Source of the DNA: Rhodanobacteraceae bacterium
GTDB taxonomy: Bacteria; Pseudomonadota; Gammaproteobacteria; Xanthomonadales; SZUA-5
Length of the DNA: 64,000 nt
NCBI GenBank assembly: GCA_016713135.1
Contig: JADJPR010000012.1
Location: 124,001-188,000, forward strand
Direction: 5' to 3'
Every line of letters begins with the position of its first letter. The stretch's first letter is position 1. The notes below the pieces were generated by a model, which saw nothing but the letters and a program-made list of their open reading frames with translations, was not told where the DNA came from and did no database searches. Made by a program: the position numbers and the translations under genes. Shown one piece after another: positions 52,611 through 61,578 of this stretch.

Positions 52611-52793
52611 GGTGTTGGTATTGGTTGTTGGTGTTGGAAGGAGCGGTGCGACGCGACGTGCGGGCTATTCGCTCTGACCAACACCAACGAATAACACCGG
52701 TGTTGGTATTGGTTGTAGGTGTTGGAAGGAGCGAAAAGCGGCGACGTGCGGGCCTTTCGCTTTGACCAACACCAACACCAACAACCAACACCC
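52611..52793. repeat. Two tandem hairpins with GTGTTGGTATTGG arms (88-bp period)
   Basis: Left arms start at 52611 and 52699, right arms at 52678 and 52766. Each unit runs GGTGTTGGTATTGGTTG, GGTGTTGG, AAGGAGCG, GCGACGTGCGGGC, TTCGCT, then CCAACACCAAC. The 88 bp spacing and matched loops show duplication of a whole hairpin. GG tracts recur about every 6 bp, permitting two-tetrad quadruplexes. It lies between the permease gene and msrB, which converge. Confidence 0.87.
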
Positions 52794-52796
52794 GCT

Positions 52797-53285
52797 CTAT
52801 CGAGGTACGAACTTCAGCGACACCCCGTTCATGCAGTAGCGCAACCCGGTCGGCTTGGGGCCGTCGGGGAAGACGTGGCCCAGGTGGCCGCCGCAGCGGC
52901 GGCAATGGACCTCGGTGCGCACCATGAACCAGCCGCGGTCCTCGCGCGTGCCCACCGCGTTCGGCAGCGGCGCGTAAAAGCTCGGCCAGCCGGTGCCGGA
53001 CTCGTACTTGGTCTGCATGTCGAACAGCGGCAGGTCGCAGCCGGCGCAATGGAACACGCCGGGGCGCTTCTCATCGTTCAGCGGGCTGGAGCCCGCGCGC
53101 TCGGTGGCTTCCTCGCGCAGCACCGCATAGGCCTGCGGCGACAGCCGCGCGCGCCACTCGGCCTCGGTCAGTTCGAACTCGAATTTCTCGCCTGTCTCGG
53201 CAGGCGCCCCGCGGCTCCACAAGGCCATCCCGATTCCTCCCGCGCCGAGCCCCAGGGCCGACGCCAGCAACGTCCTGCGTTTCAT
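52797..53285 (-). CDS. msrB: Peptide-methionine (R)-S-oxide reductase, exported
   Basis: A 162-residue MsrB. The zinc site is visible as CAGCDLPLF and CRRCGGHLGHVF, and the catalytic cysteine as RYCMNGVSLKF near the C-terminus; SGTGWPSF is the substrate loop. It reduces methionine-R-sulfoxide in proteins. The N-terminus MKRRTLLASALGLGAGG is a likely Tat-type signal, so it probably works in the periplasm or attached to the membrane. The ATG at 53283-53285 is chosen because it opens the signal peptide. Confidence 0.94.
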   Translation of the reverse strand: MKRRTLLASALGLGAGGIGMALWSRGAPAETGEKFEFELTEAEWRARLSPQAYAVLREEATERAGSSPLNDEKRPGVFHCAGCDLPLFDMQTKYESGTGWPSFYAPLPNAVGTREDRGWFMVRTEVHCRRCGGHLGHVFPDGPKPTGLRYCMNGVSLKFVPR

Positions 53286-53421
53286 CGATCGTCCATCCCG
53301 TTCATCCCGCGCTCCCATTGAAGCGCGTTGTGTGTCACGGAGATGTGGACCGGTAAACCGGCGCGCGGCTTTCAGCCGGCGTGGCGGGCGTTCATTCGAG
53401 AATCCGGGTGGTTACCGCTCG

Positions 53422-53445
53422 CGCGCCAGGAGCATCCCTGGCGCG
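53422..53445 (-). terminator. Hairpin downstream of topA
   Basis: CGCGCCAGG (53422-53430) and CCTGGCGCG (53437-53445) form a perfect 9 bp stem with a 6 nt loop, 13 bp past the topA stop codon. No T-tract follows on the minus strand. Confidence 0.5.
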
Positions 53446-53457
53446 GGTCGGGCAGCC

Positions 53458-55980
53458 TCAGGCGCGCTTGAGTGCCGGTGCCTTGGCCTTGCGCGTGGTG
53501 GTCTTCGCCGCGCTCGATTTCTTCGCCGCCGGCTTCTTCGCGCTGGCCTTCTTGGCCGAGGCCTTCTTCTTCGGCGCGGGTTTGTCGCCCGCGGCGGGCT
53601 CGGCCTTGGCCTTCACCGTGCGCGTCTTCTTCGGTGCCTCGGGCTTGCCGCCCTTGCGCCCGAAGCGGCCCTTGCCGGCGGCCTTGGCCGGTGCGGCGGC
53701 GAGGATCGCCACGCAATCGGCCTCGCTCAGGTCCTCGGGGGCGACATCCTTCGGAATCTTGCCGTTCTTGCTGCCGTCGGTGATGTACGGGCCGAACTTG
53801 CCGCGCAGGATCTGGATCGCGCCATCCTGGAAGCTGGCGATGACCCGGTTGGCCAGCGCCTCGCGCTTGGCGCGCACCAACTCCACCGCGGCGTCGAGGT
53901 CGATCTCGTAGGGATCGGTGCCGGCCGGGATCGAGGCATAGGTGCTGCCCGCCTTGACGAAGGGGCCAAAACGGCCGATGCCGACGCTGATCTCTTCGCC
54001 TTCGGCGTTCTTGCCGAGCTGGCGCGGCAATTCGAACAGCTTCAGCGCCTCGGGCAAGGTGATGCTGTCCATCTTCTGCCCGGCGCGCAGCGAGGCGAAG
54101 CGCGGCTTGTCCTCGTCGTCCTTGGTGCCGATCTGCACGAAGGGCCCGAAGCGCCCCAGGCGCACCGAGATCTCCTTGCCGGTTTTCGGATCCAGGCCGA
54201 GCACGCGGCCCTGGGTCACCTCGGCGCGCGTGACCGAGCTGTCCTTTTCCTCGACCTGGGCCTTGAACGGCACCCAGAACTCGCGCAGCACCGGCACCCA
54301 GTCCTTCTCGCCGCGCGCGACCGCGTCCAGCTCGTCTTCCAGGCGCGCGGTGAACTCGTAATCCACATACTGGTTGAAGTGCCCGGCGAGGAACTTGGCG
54401 ACCACCCGGCCGACATCGGTCGGCTGGAAGCGGCGCTGCTCAAGGGTCACGTACTCGCGCGCGAGCAGCACCTGGATGATGCTGGCGTAGGTGGACGGAC
54501 GGCCGATGCCGTACTCCTCCAGCGCCTTGACCAGGCTGGCTTCGGAGAAGCGCGGCGGCGGCTCGGTGAAATGCTGCTCGGCGCGCAGTTCGTTGAGATC
54601 GACGAGCTGCCCGACTTCCATCGGCGGCAGCTTGGCGCCGGCCTCATCGTCCTCGTTCTTCTGGTCGCGGCCTTCCTCGTAGACCGCGAGGAAGCCCGGA
54701 TCGACCACCGTGGTGCCGCTGGCGCGCAGGATGTCGCCCTTGCCGGCTTCCAGGTCCACGCTCACGGTGTTCAGCAGCGCCGGCTTCATCTGGCAGGCCA
54801 GGGTGCGTTTCCAGATCAGCTCGTACAGCTTGAGCTGGTCCGGCGTCAGGTACTTGGCGATCGAGGCCGGCGTGCGCAGCGCGCTGGTCGGGCGGATCGC
54901 CTCGTGCGCTTCCTGCGCGTTCTTGCTCTTGGTCTTGTAGAACTGCGGGCCGGGCGGCAGCTTGTCGGCGCCGAATTCGCGCTCGATCGCGTGGCGCAGC
55001 TCGGCCAGCGCGTCGTTCGACAGGTGCACGGAATCCGTACGCATGTAGGTGATCAGGCCGATCTGGCCGCCTTCGCCCACGTCCACGCCTTCGTACAGGC
55101 CCTGCGCGATGCGCATGGTGCGCTGGGTGCCGAAGCCGAGCTTGCGCGCGGCCTCCTGCTGCAGCGTGGAGGTGATGAACGGTGGCGCCGCGCGGCGCTG
55201 GCGGTCCTTGCGCTGGATGTCGGCGACCTTGAGTGCGCCCTTCGGCTTGTGCGCCTTCGCACCGGCCAGCACCCGCTCGCGCGCGGCGGTGGCTTTGGCT
55301 TCGTCGTTGAGGTCGAACTGGTCGACCTTCTTGCCGCCGAGCTGCGAGAGCTTGGCGGTGAACGCTTGGCCGGCAAAGCAGTCGGCCTCGATGGTCCAGT
55401 ACTCGCGCGGGATGAAGCGTTCGATCTCTTCCTCGCGCTCGACGATCATGCGCAGCGCAGGGCTCTGCACGCGGCCCGCGGACAGCCCGCGCTGGACCTT
55501 CTTCCACAGCAGCGGCGAGAGGTTGAAGCCAACCAGGTAATCCAGCGCGCGGCGCGCCTGCTGTGCGTTGATCAGGTCCAGCGACAGCTCACGCGGATGC
55601 GCGATCGCTTCCTTGATCGCTTTCGGTGTGATCTCGGCGAAGGTGACGCGGTGGATGTCCTTGTTCGCGAGCAGTTTCTTCTCGCGCAGGATCTCGTAGA
55701 CGTGCCAGCTGATCGCCTCGCCCTCGCGGTCCAAGTCGGTCGCCAGGTAGATGGAATCGGCTGCGCGCGCCGCCTTGGCGATCGCGTCGACATGCTTCTC
55801 GTTGCGGTCGATGACCTCATAGGCCATGTGGAAATCGTGCTCGGTGTCGACCGAGCCATCCTTGCTCGGCAGATCGCGCACGTGGCCATAGGAGGCCATC
55901 ACCTGGAAGTCCTTGCCGAGGACCTTGTTGATGGTCTTGACCTTCGCCGGCGACTCGACGATGAGGAGATTCTTGGCCAT
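53458..55980 (-). CDS. topA: DNA topoisomerase I
   Basis: An 840-residue type IA topoisomerase: TOPRIM domain at the N-terminus (LLIVESPAKVKTI, ATDLDREGEAI), the nicking-closing core with active-site tyrosine in GLITYMRTDSV (about residue 318), and C-terminal repeats of the FGPFV/FGPYI type (LGRFGPFVQIG, IGRFGPFVKAG, RGKFGPYITDG). There are no CxxC zinc fingers; the protein ends in a Lys/Ala-rich tail of about 80 residues that probably binds DNA. It relaxes negative supercoils. A GGCCC-TTTTTCC-GGGCC hairpin lies in the leader just before the ATG. Confidence 0.97.
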   Translation of the reverse strand: MAKNLLIVESPAKVKTINKVLGKDFQVMASYGHVRDLPSKDGSVDTEHDFHMAYEVIDRNEKHVDAIAKAARAADSIYLATDLDREGEAISWHVYEILREKKLLANKDIHRVTFAEITPKAIKEAIAHPRELSLDLINAQQARRALDYLVGFNLSPLLWKKVQRGLSAGRVQSPALRMIVEREEEIERFIPREYWTIEADCFAGQAFTAKLSQLGGKKVDQFDLNDEAKATAARERVLAGAKAHKPKGALKVADIQRKDRQRRAAPPFITSTLQQEAARKLGFGTQRTMRIAQGLYEGVDVGEGGQIGLITYMRTDSVHLSNDALAELRHAIEREFGADKLPPGPQFYKTKSKNAQEAHEAIRPTSALRTPASIAKYLTPDQLKLYELIWKRTLACQMKPALLNTVSVDLEAGKGDILRASGTTVVDPGFLAVYEEGRDQKNEDDEAGAKLPPMEVGQLVDLNELRAEQHFTEPPPRFSEASLVKALEEYGIGRPSTYASIIQVLLAREYVTLEQRRFQPTDVGRVVAKFLAGHFNQYVDYEFTARLEDELDAVARGEKDWVPVLREFWVPFKAQVEEKDSSVTRAEVTQGRVLGLDPKTGKEISVRLGRFGPFVQIGTKDDEDKPRFASLRAGQKMDSITLPEALKLFELPRQLGKNAEGEEISVGIGRFGPFVKAGSTYASIPAGTDPYEIDLDAAVELVRAKREALANRVIASFQDGAIQILRGKFGPYITDGSKNGKIPKDVAPEDLSEADCVAILAAAPAKAAGKGRFGRKGGKPEAPKKTRTVKAKAEPAAGDKPAPKKKASAKKASAKKPAAKKSSAAKTTTRKAKAPALKRA

Positions 55981-56088
55981 GAACGCGGGATAGGGCCCGG
56001 AAAAAGGGCCGGGATGTTAACCGTATTCAGGTGAGGATGTCGCTCGTGCGATGTGCGCGGACGGTTGTCTTCGCGCCAGCGTGCCGAC

Positions 56089-56198
56089 GGTTGTGGGTTG
56101 TGGGTTGTGAGTTGTGGGCAGCAAAGCCGGGCTTCCGCGGGCGGTCAGCGGTCTCGCGCCGCCGCTGCCCACAACCCAGAACCCACAACCCACAACCC
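56089..56198. repeat. Inverted repeat with TTGTGGG-heptad arms
   Basis: Left arm 56089-56126 and right arm 56164-56198 pair with few mismatches around a 37 bp loop. It stands between the topA start and the stop of the lipoprotein gene, where the topA promoter would normally be expected. Confidence 0.87.
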
Positions 56199-56204
56199 GA
56201 GCCA

Positions 56205-56711
56205 TTACCCGGGCTTCTTCCCCGCCGCCCGCTCCCTCAGGATCTTCTGCTTCAGCGCTTCGAGTTCCTCGCGGCTCATGCTCTTGCGGATCTCGGGGTC
56301 GCCGGTGGGGCTGACGCCGCTGGGGCATTCGACCGGCTGGTTGTTGCTCGGGGTGCCGAACTTCCACAGCTTCATGCCGGATTCCAGGCGGAAGGTGGTG
56401 GTGCCGCAGTAGCACTTCGGGCCGTAGTTGTGGCAGACCTTGCCGTCCTGGAACAGGGTGCCGCTCTCGACCTTGAAATTCGCGTCGTGGGTGGTGGTGG
56501 TGCCGTCGCTCCACTTGACGTCCACGCTGCCGGATTCGTTGCTGGTGGTGCTGCCCTGGCGCACCGCGCTGGTGGCTTCGACGCCCCAGATACGCAGATC
56601 CGGACTGGCCAGGCTGATGTTCTCGACGGTCAATGCCGGTCCGGCGGACGATTCGCCACCGCAACCGGCCAGCGCCAGAAGCGCCATCAGCGAAACTGTG
56701 AGCTGTTTCAT
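56205..56711 (-). CDS. Hypothetical lipoprotein
   Basis: A 168-residue protein with a lipoprotein signal peptide ending in the lipobox LALAGC (Cys17). The mature part has a beta-rich middle (TVENISLASPDLRIWGVE, VDVKWSDGTTTTHDANFKVE), cysteines in GKVCHNYGPKCYCGTTTF, and a charged helical tail (MSREELEALKQKILRERAAGKKPG). No family is recognised. The stop codon lies 6 bp from a repeat arm. It is divergent from nothing: the next gene upstream on the same strand is the sterol-desaturase-family gene, 38 bp away. Confidence 0.78.
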   Translation of the reverse strand: MKQLTVSLMALLALAGCGGESSAGPALTVENISLASPDLRIWGVEATSAVRQGSTTSNESGSVDVKWSDGTTTTHDANFKVESGTLFQDGKVCHNYGPKCYCGTTTFRLESGMKLWKFGTPSNNQPVECPSGVSPTGDPEIRKSMSREELEALKQKILRERAAGKKPG

Positions 56712-56749
56712 GGTTTCCCCCCAAGGAATGTGCTGTTTGCACGATTCCT

Positions 56750-58054
56750 TCACGGAGAGGCTGGCGCTCCGGGGACATCGTTTGCTCTCACCGGTGCGGC
56801 CGGCTGGCGCCAGGTCCACAGCAGCCAGGCGGCGCTCGCCGCCGCGACTGCCGCCAGCACCGCCGCGGCCCAGGCGGGCAGCGCCAGCTCGCCAAACCAC
56901 TGCCCGGCGAACGCGAGCGCCGTCGTCAGCGTCAGCCGCGCCAGTTCCAGCCAGAGCCCGAAGCGCCGGTACGCCGGGCGCCCATCGATCAGCAGGCCGA
57001 GCGCCACCGACGCTGCCGACAGGTACAGCGCATAGCCCAGCTCCGGCCAGAAGGGCACGCGGTAGGCGACGAAAATCAGATGGATCAGCGGCGGCACCAG
57101 CAGCGCGCTCTGCACCAGTGCATAGGCCGACAGGCCGGCGGGTGTGTCGCTGGCGTAATGCGTGTGGCGGGCGAGGTCGAAGGCCGGCTTGGGGTCGATC
57201 GCCGCCAGCCCGGCCGGGCGCCAGCCGGGCGGGCGCAGCCAGATCGTCAGTTTGTCCGCCCAGCGCGGCGCGCGCCAGGCGTCGCGCAGCAACTGCCACG
57301 ACGTGTCCAGGTTGACCCACAGCGGATTCCAGCTGCGCACCGGCGCGCGCGTGCCGTAGCGCACCGGGTCGTCTGCGCGCTCGTCCTCGAAGGTGCCGAA
57401 CATCCGGTCCCAGCACATCAGGATGCCGCCGTAGTTCTTGTCGAGGTAGCGGTCGTTGACCCCGTGGTGCACGCGGTGGTTGGAGGGTGAGCCGAACCAG
57501 CGGTCGAACCAGCCGAGCGAGCCGATGCGCTCGGTGTGGATCCAGAACTGGTACAGCAGGTTCAGCAATGCAGCCACCGCGAACACCGCCGGGGGAATGC
57601 CGATCACTGCCAGCGGCAGCGAGAACATCCAGGTCCACAGGTGCATCGACGCCGACGGCACGCGCAGCGCGGTGGCCAGGTTGAAGCGGTCGCTGGAGTG
57701 GTGCACCACGTGCGAGGCCCACAAGAGGTTCCACTCGTGGCCCATGCGGTGCTGCCAGTAATAGGTGAAGTCGTACAGCAGCAGGCCGATGATCCAGGTC
57801 CAGGGACTGGCCAGCGACCATTCGGCCAGCGCGAGATGGCTGTAGGCGAGGGTGTAGATGCCGGTGCGCAACACGATCATGACGGTGCCGAGCGCACTCA
57901 TCATGATCGACACGCCGAGGCTGGTCACGGTGTCGTTGCGCTCGTAGTCCTGGCGGCCCTGCGCGCGCGAAATGGCGTAGTCGAGGTAGACCGCGAGATA
58001 GAACAGCGGCAGCACGCCGGCTGCGATCAGGGCATTCGGGGGAATCGAGCGCAT
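56750..58054 (-). CDS. Sterol desaturase / fatty acid hydroxylase family protein
   Basis: A 434-residue membrane di-iron enzyme. The histidine clusters are HRMGH (near 102), HVVHHSSDRFN (near 114) and HRVHHGVNDRY (near 190), the ligands of the FA_hydroxylase fold. Six or more hydrophobic helices surround them, and the last 120 residues add further membrane helices beyond the catalytic domain. It probably hydroxylates or desaturates a lipid. The ATG at 58052-58054 begins a typical first helix. It is divergent from the sialidase-like gene; a perfect ACACGCGTGT palindrome (58152-58161) lies in the shared gap. Confidence 0.9.
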   Translation of the reverse strand: MRSIPPNALIAAGVLPLFYLAVYLDYAISRAQGRQDYERNDTVTSLGVSIMMSALGTVMIVLRTGIYTLAYSHLALAEWSLASPWTWIIGLLLYDFTYYWQHRMGHEWNLLWASHVVHHSSDRFNLATALRVPSASMHLWTWMFSLPLAVIGIPPAVFAVAALLNLLYQFWIHTERIGSLGWFDRWFGSPSNHRVHHGVNDRYLDKNYGGILMCWDRMFGTFEDERADDPVRYGTRAPVRSWNPLWVNLDTSWQLLRDAWRAPRWADKLTIWLRPPGWRPAGLAAIDPKPAFDLARHTHYASDTPAGLSAYALVQSALLVPPLIHLIFVAYRVPFWPELGYALYLSAASVALGLLIDGRPAYRRFGLWLELARLTLTTALAFAGQWFGELALPAWAAAVLAAVAAASAAWLLWTWRQPAAPVRANDVPGAPASP

Positions 58055-58205
58055 GCCGCCGATGATGCGCCTGCGCCGCGCGGGCGGCCGCCAGGCCATC
58101 GCCGCGATGCAAACTTTGCCGATCCTCGCGCCTTCCCGGCTTCGACAATGTACACGCGTGTGACGTGCTAATGTGCGCGGTTGCCCCTGACCGACCAATG
58201 CCCGC

Positions 58206-59420
58206 ATGTCGATCCTGCCCCGCCTGACCTGCTTGCTCGCCCCGTTGTGGGGGGCGGTGCATGCGCATGCGGAAAGGGTCGACTTCCAGGCCAGCCCGAA
58301 TGCCAGCACACCCTCGCTGGCGGTGGATCCGGCACGCGGACTGATCATCACCTGGCAATCGCGCCAGGGCAGCGAGTCCAGCCTGCACTATGCCCTGCTG
58401 TCTGCGGAAGGGCGCGAGCTGCGCCGCGGCGTGATCGCCAGCGGCAGCGACTGGTTCGTCAATTGGGCGGACTTTCCCAGCCTGACCGTGCTGGACAACA
58501 ACGACTGGGTCACCTACTGGCTGCAGAAGTCCGCGCCGGACGCCTACGCTTACGATTTGCGCGTGCTGCGCTCCAGCAACGGCGGCGGCCGTTGGGGCGA
58601 GGCGCTCACCCCGCACGATGACGGCACGCCCACCGAGCACGGCTTCGCTTCGATGCTGCCGCTGGGCGATTCGCGCGTGCAGTTGCTGTGGCTGGATGGC
58701 CGCCACAGCGGCGGCGCCGCGGAAGGGCACGCCGAAGGCCACGCGGACGAAGGCCCGATGACCCTGCGCGGCGCCACCCTCGACTGGCGCGGCCGCATCC
58801 TCGATCCCGTCGAAATCGACGCGCGCACCTGCAGCTGCTGCCAGACCGATGTCGCGCGCATCGGCGATCGCGCGCTGCTGGTCTATCGCGACCGCAGCGA
58901 GGACGAGATCCGCGACATCTACCTGGTCGAGCGCGCCGGCGATGGCAGCTGGTCCTCCCCGGAACCGGTGCATGCGGACAACTGGAAGATCGCTGCCTGC
59001 CCGGTCAACGGGCCGGCAATTGCCGCCAATGGGGATCGCGCGCTCGTCGTGTGGCCCACCCAGGTCGACGACGCCCTGGCCCTGCGCTACCGCGTGCGCA
59101 TTGGCGACGGCTGGTCGCCGATGCAGACCCTGGAGCAGGCGCCGCAGACCCTCGGGCGGGTGGACGTCGCGCCCGACGTCGATGGCGGCTTCGCGATCAG
59201 TTGGATCGGCGCCGGCAGCAAGCGCGTCGCCGCCCTCAAGCTCGCCCGCCTGGATGCCGACGGCAAGCTGCTCACCACCCGGGATGTCGCCGTCCTGGAA
59301 CCCGGCCGCAGCACCGGCAATCCGCGCCTGGCCTGGTACCGCGATGCCCACTACCTCACTTGGACCGAGTCCGCCGGATCCGGCAACACCCGCATCGCGC
59401 TGGAGCGCATCGCGCGCTGA
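58206..59420 (+). CDS. Exported sialidase-like beta-propeller protein
   Basis: A 404-residue exported protein: signal peptide (LTCLLAPLWGAVHAHA) and propeller-type repeats with motifs such as SLAVDPARGLIITWQS, RSSNGGGRWG and RVQLLWLDGRHSG. A cysteine cluster TCSCCQTD near residue 205, with Cys again in KIAACPVNGP, suggests a metal or redox site. It resembles exo-alpha-sialidase-like proteins in fold; enzyme residues of true sialidases are not evident. Function unknown. Confidence 0.75.
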   Translation: MSILPRLTCLLAPLWGAVHAHAERVDFQASPNASTPSLAVDPARGLIITWQSRQGSESSLHYALLSAEGRELRRGVIASGSDWFVNWADFPSLTVLDNNDWVTYWLQKSAPDAYAYDLRVLRSSNGGGRWGEALTPHDDGTPTEHGFASMLPLGDSRVQLLWLDGRHSGGAAEGHAEGHADEGPMTLRGATLDWRGRILDPVEIDARTCSCCQTDVARIGDRALLVYRDRSEDEIRDIYLVERAGDGSWSSPEPVHADNWKIAACPVNGPAIAANGDRALVVWPTQVDDALALRYRVRIGDGWSPMQTLEQAPQTLGRVDVAPDVDGGFAISWIGAGSKRVAALKLARLDADGKLLTTRDVAVLEPGRSTGNPRLAWYRDAHYLTWTESAGSGNTRIALERIAR

Positions 59421-59453
59421 GGCGTGGCCTGCAAGCGCCGAGCGCTCCGCGCG

Positions 59454-59532
59454 GTGCGTTGTGGTCGGGCGCAGCGGCTCGCGGGTGCTGCCGCAATGCC
59501 GGGGAACGCGCTGCGCGCGTGCCACCGCGCTA
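59454..59532. repeat. Dispersed 80-bp palindromic repeat (copy 2, inverted)
   Basis: CCGGGGAACGCGCTGCGCGC (59499 onward) and its flanks (GCGCAGCGGCTCGCGGGT, CGCGCTAC) match the element at 43265-43347 in reverse orientation with scattered differences. It lies between the sialidase-like and EF-hand genes. Confidence 0.65.
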
Positions 59533-59651
59533 CGCGCTGCTTGCCCGTTGCCTCCATCTGAACGCTTCCGCCCACGCGGCGACGGAACCGTGTGAGTGCG
59601 CCCGTTGAAGGGGTCGAGGCAAGCGGGCCTCGCACTTCGAAAGGAACGGAC

Positions 59652-60113
59652 ATGAGCAACAGGACGCGTTGGATGGCGGGCGCCGCGGTGCTGGCGCTGG
59701 CGATGGGTGTGGCGCACGCAGGCAGCGGGCACGGTGGCCATGGCGGTCACTGGGGCGGACAGCAGGGCGGGATGCAGATGCTCAAGCAGGCCGATGCCAA
59801 TGGCGATGGCCAGACCACGCTGGCGGAAGCGCAGGCCAAGGTGCTCGAGCGCGCGACGGCGATCGATGTCAACAAGGACGGCGCGATCACGCCGGCCGAG
59901 TTGCAGGCGCATCGCGAGCAGATGCGCGCCGAGCGCCGCGCGGCCCGGCTGGCGGCGATGGATGCCGACAAGAATGGCGCGGTGTCGGTGGAGGAGTTCG
60001 CCGCGGTGCATTCGGAGCGCCTGGCGCGCTTCGATCGCAACGGCGATGGCATTCTCGATGCCGATGACCATCCGCGTGGCTACCGTCACGGCGACGAGCG
60101 CCAGCGGAACTGA
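59652..60113 (+). CDS. Exported EF-hand protein
   Basis: A 153-residue exported protein: signal peptide (MAGAAVLALAMGVAHA), a Gly/His-rich stretch (GSGHGGHGGHWGG), and four EF-hand-type loops: DANGDGQTTLAE, DVNKDGAITPAE, DADKNGAVSVEE and DRNGDGILDADD. It should bind Ca2+ in the periplasm; the His-rich segment could bind transition metals. AAGGA stands 7 bp before the ATG. It precedes a sigma/anti-sigma/metal-sensor-like group on the same strand and may belong to its regulon. Confidence 0.88.
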   Translation: MSNRTRWMAGAAVLALAMGVAHAGSGHGGHGGHWGGQQGGMQMLKQADANGDGQTTLAEAQAKVLERATAIDVNKDGAITPAELQAHREQMRAERRAARLAAMDADKNGAVSVEEFAAVHSERLARFDRNGDGILDADDHPRGYRHGDERQRN

Positions 60114-60190
60114 GTCGAACGCCCATGGACGGGCATCCAGCGCCCCTGCGGTCCCTGGCGCCCGCTGGGGCGCACCTACAGAAGCCTGCC

Positions 60191-60674
60191 GTGACCGACG
60201 CCGACCCCGACCTGCCCCTGATCGAGCGCATCGCCCGTGGCGATACGCGCGGCTGCGGCCTGCTGCTGGACCGGCACCTCACGCGGCTGCATGCCCTGGC
60301 GACGCGCATGCTCGGCAACCCAGCGGATGCCGACGAGGTCTGCCAGGACACCTTCGTGCGCGCCTGGCAGCAGGCGCCGCGAATCGCTGCCGCTGGACGC
60401 GGTGGCGGAAGCGGTCGATGAGGACACGCCCGAACGCATGCGCGGGCGCGCCGATCGCGCCGCGCAGGTGCATGCGGCGTTGCAGGCGCTGCCAGAGCGC
60501 CAGCGCGAGGCGGTCTTGCTGTGCCATTACCAGGGCATGGGCAATATAGAGGCGGCGCAGGTGATGGGATTGTCGGTCGAGGCGCTGGAATCGCTGCTGG
60601 GACGCGGACGCCGCGCGCTGCGACTCGCGCTCGGCCAGGGGGAATCCACCGGAGTGGGAACATGCAGGAACTGA
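60191..60674 (+). pseudogene. ECF sigma factor gene with out-of-frame internal deletion
   Basis: From a GTG at 60191 the frame encodes ECF region 2 (LIERIARGDTRGCGLLLDRH, ADADEVCQDTFVRAWQQAPR). At about 60380 the match jumps to another frame that encodes region 4 (LPERQREAVLLCHYQGMGNIEAAQVMGLSVEALESLLGRGRRAL). The roughly 28 residues normally between them (the rest of region 2, typically with an FxxWLxxVA motif) are absent and the frame is shifted. Without a compensating event no functional sigma factor can be made from this copy. The region 4 frame overlaps the anti-sigma gene by 13 bp. Confidence 0.75.
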
Positions 60675-61093
60675 GCCTGGAACGGCTGGAAACGCTGCTC
60701 GACTGCCATGGGGGCGATCTGCGCCGCTGGCCGGCGGACGAGCGCATCGCGGCGGAGCGTCTGCTGGCCCAATCGGCCGCCGCGCGCGCGCTCAAATCGC
60801 AGGCCGAGGCGCTGGACGCCGCGCTCGACGACTACGCTGTCGCGCCGCCGGATCCGCAGCTGCGCGTACGGCTGCTCGCGGCCCATGCGCAGCGTGCCGA
60901 GCGCAGCGCTTGGCTGCGCCAGTTGTGGCGCGACCTCGGCGGCTGGCGCCTGGCCGGGCCCGCGTTCGCGGCCAGCCTGGCGCTCGGCGCCATCGTGCCG
61001 GCGCTGCTGGACCAGGGCGGCAGCGATCTGCCGGACGAGGACCTGATCGCCGCGATGCAACTGATCGATGAACTACCGGAGCTCGGCCCATGA
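60662..61093 (+). CDS. Putative anti-sigma factor
   Basis: A 143-residue protein in the usual anti-sigma position: an N-terminal cytosolic helical region (LERLETLLDCHGGDLRRWPADERIAAERLLAQS), one membrane helix near 100-120 (LAGPAFAASLALGAIVPALL), and a short acidic tail. It overlaps the sigma remnant and the next gene. By position it should hold the sigma factor at the membrane, but its partner gene is broken. Intact so far as can be read. Confidence 0.75.
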   Translation: MQELSLERLETLLDCHGGDLRRWPADERIAAERLLAQSAAARALKSQAEALDAALDDYAVAPPDPQLRVRLLAAHAQRAERSAWLRQLWRDLGGWRLAGPAFAASLALGAIVPALLDQGGSDLPDEDLIAAMQLIDELPELGP

Positions 61094-61572
61094 GCGCACT
61101 GCCCCGCGCCTATCGTTACCTGCTGTTGCTGTCGCTGGCGCTGAACCTGGGGCTCGGCGCCGCGCTGGTGGCCAGTCATTGGCACCACCACCCGGACCAG
61201 CCGTCGACGGCCGAGCGCCGTTGGGCGCGCATCCCCGACCCGCGGATGTTCGCGCGCACGCTGGACGAGGCCGACCGCAAGGTGCTGATGGAGGTCCTGG
61301 AAGCCCACCGGCCCGCGCTCGGCGCGCACTTCCGCCCGCTCGGCCTGGCGCGCCGGCAGCTCGCCGAAGCCCTGCGCGCCGAGCCCTTCGACCCCGCCGC
61401 CATGCAGCATGCCTTCGAAGGCATGCGCGGCGCCGAAGCCGGCACCGCCCAGGCGATGCACGCTTTCATGCTCGACCTGGCCACCAAGGTCAGCCCCGCA
61501 GGCCGCCAGCGCATCGCCGACCACCTCGAACGCCGCGGCCACCGCCGGCACGAGGACCATCGCGAGGACTGA
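61090..61572 (+). CDS. Periplasmic heavy-metal-sensor-like protein (CnrX/Spy type)
   Basis: A 160-residue protein with one N-terminal membrane helix (YLLLLSLALNLGLGAALVAS), then a helical periplasmic domain of the metal-resist/Spy-CnrX type. A His-rich pair of segments (HWHHHPD; RRGHRRHEDH) stands at each end, and HFRPLGLARRQLAEALRAEPFD resembles the family core. CnrX-type sensors control an ECF sigma factor through the anti-sigma, which fits the gene order. The ATG overlaps the anti-sigma stop (ATGA). Confidence 0.82.
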   Translation: MSALPRAYRYLLLLSLALNLGLGAALVASHWHHHPDQPSTAERRWARIPDPRMFARTLDEADRKVLMEVLEAHRPALGAHFRPLGLARRQLAEALRAEPFDPAAMQHAFEGMRGAEAGTAQAMHAFMLDLATKVSPAGRQRIADHLERRGHRRHEDHRED

Positions 61573-61578
61573 CAGTCG

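Noticed and set aside
56205..60089. A 1294-codon minus-strand frame ending in the lipoprotein gene
   Set aside because: Only the last 168 codons, from the lipoprotein start, form a recognisable protein; the rest runs antisense or out of frame to other genes.
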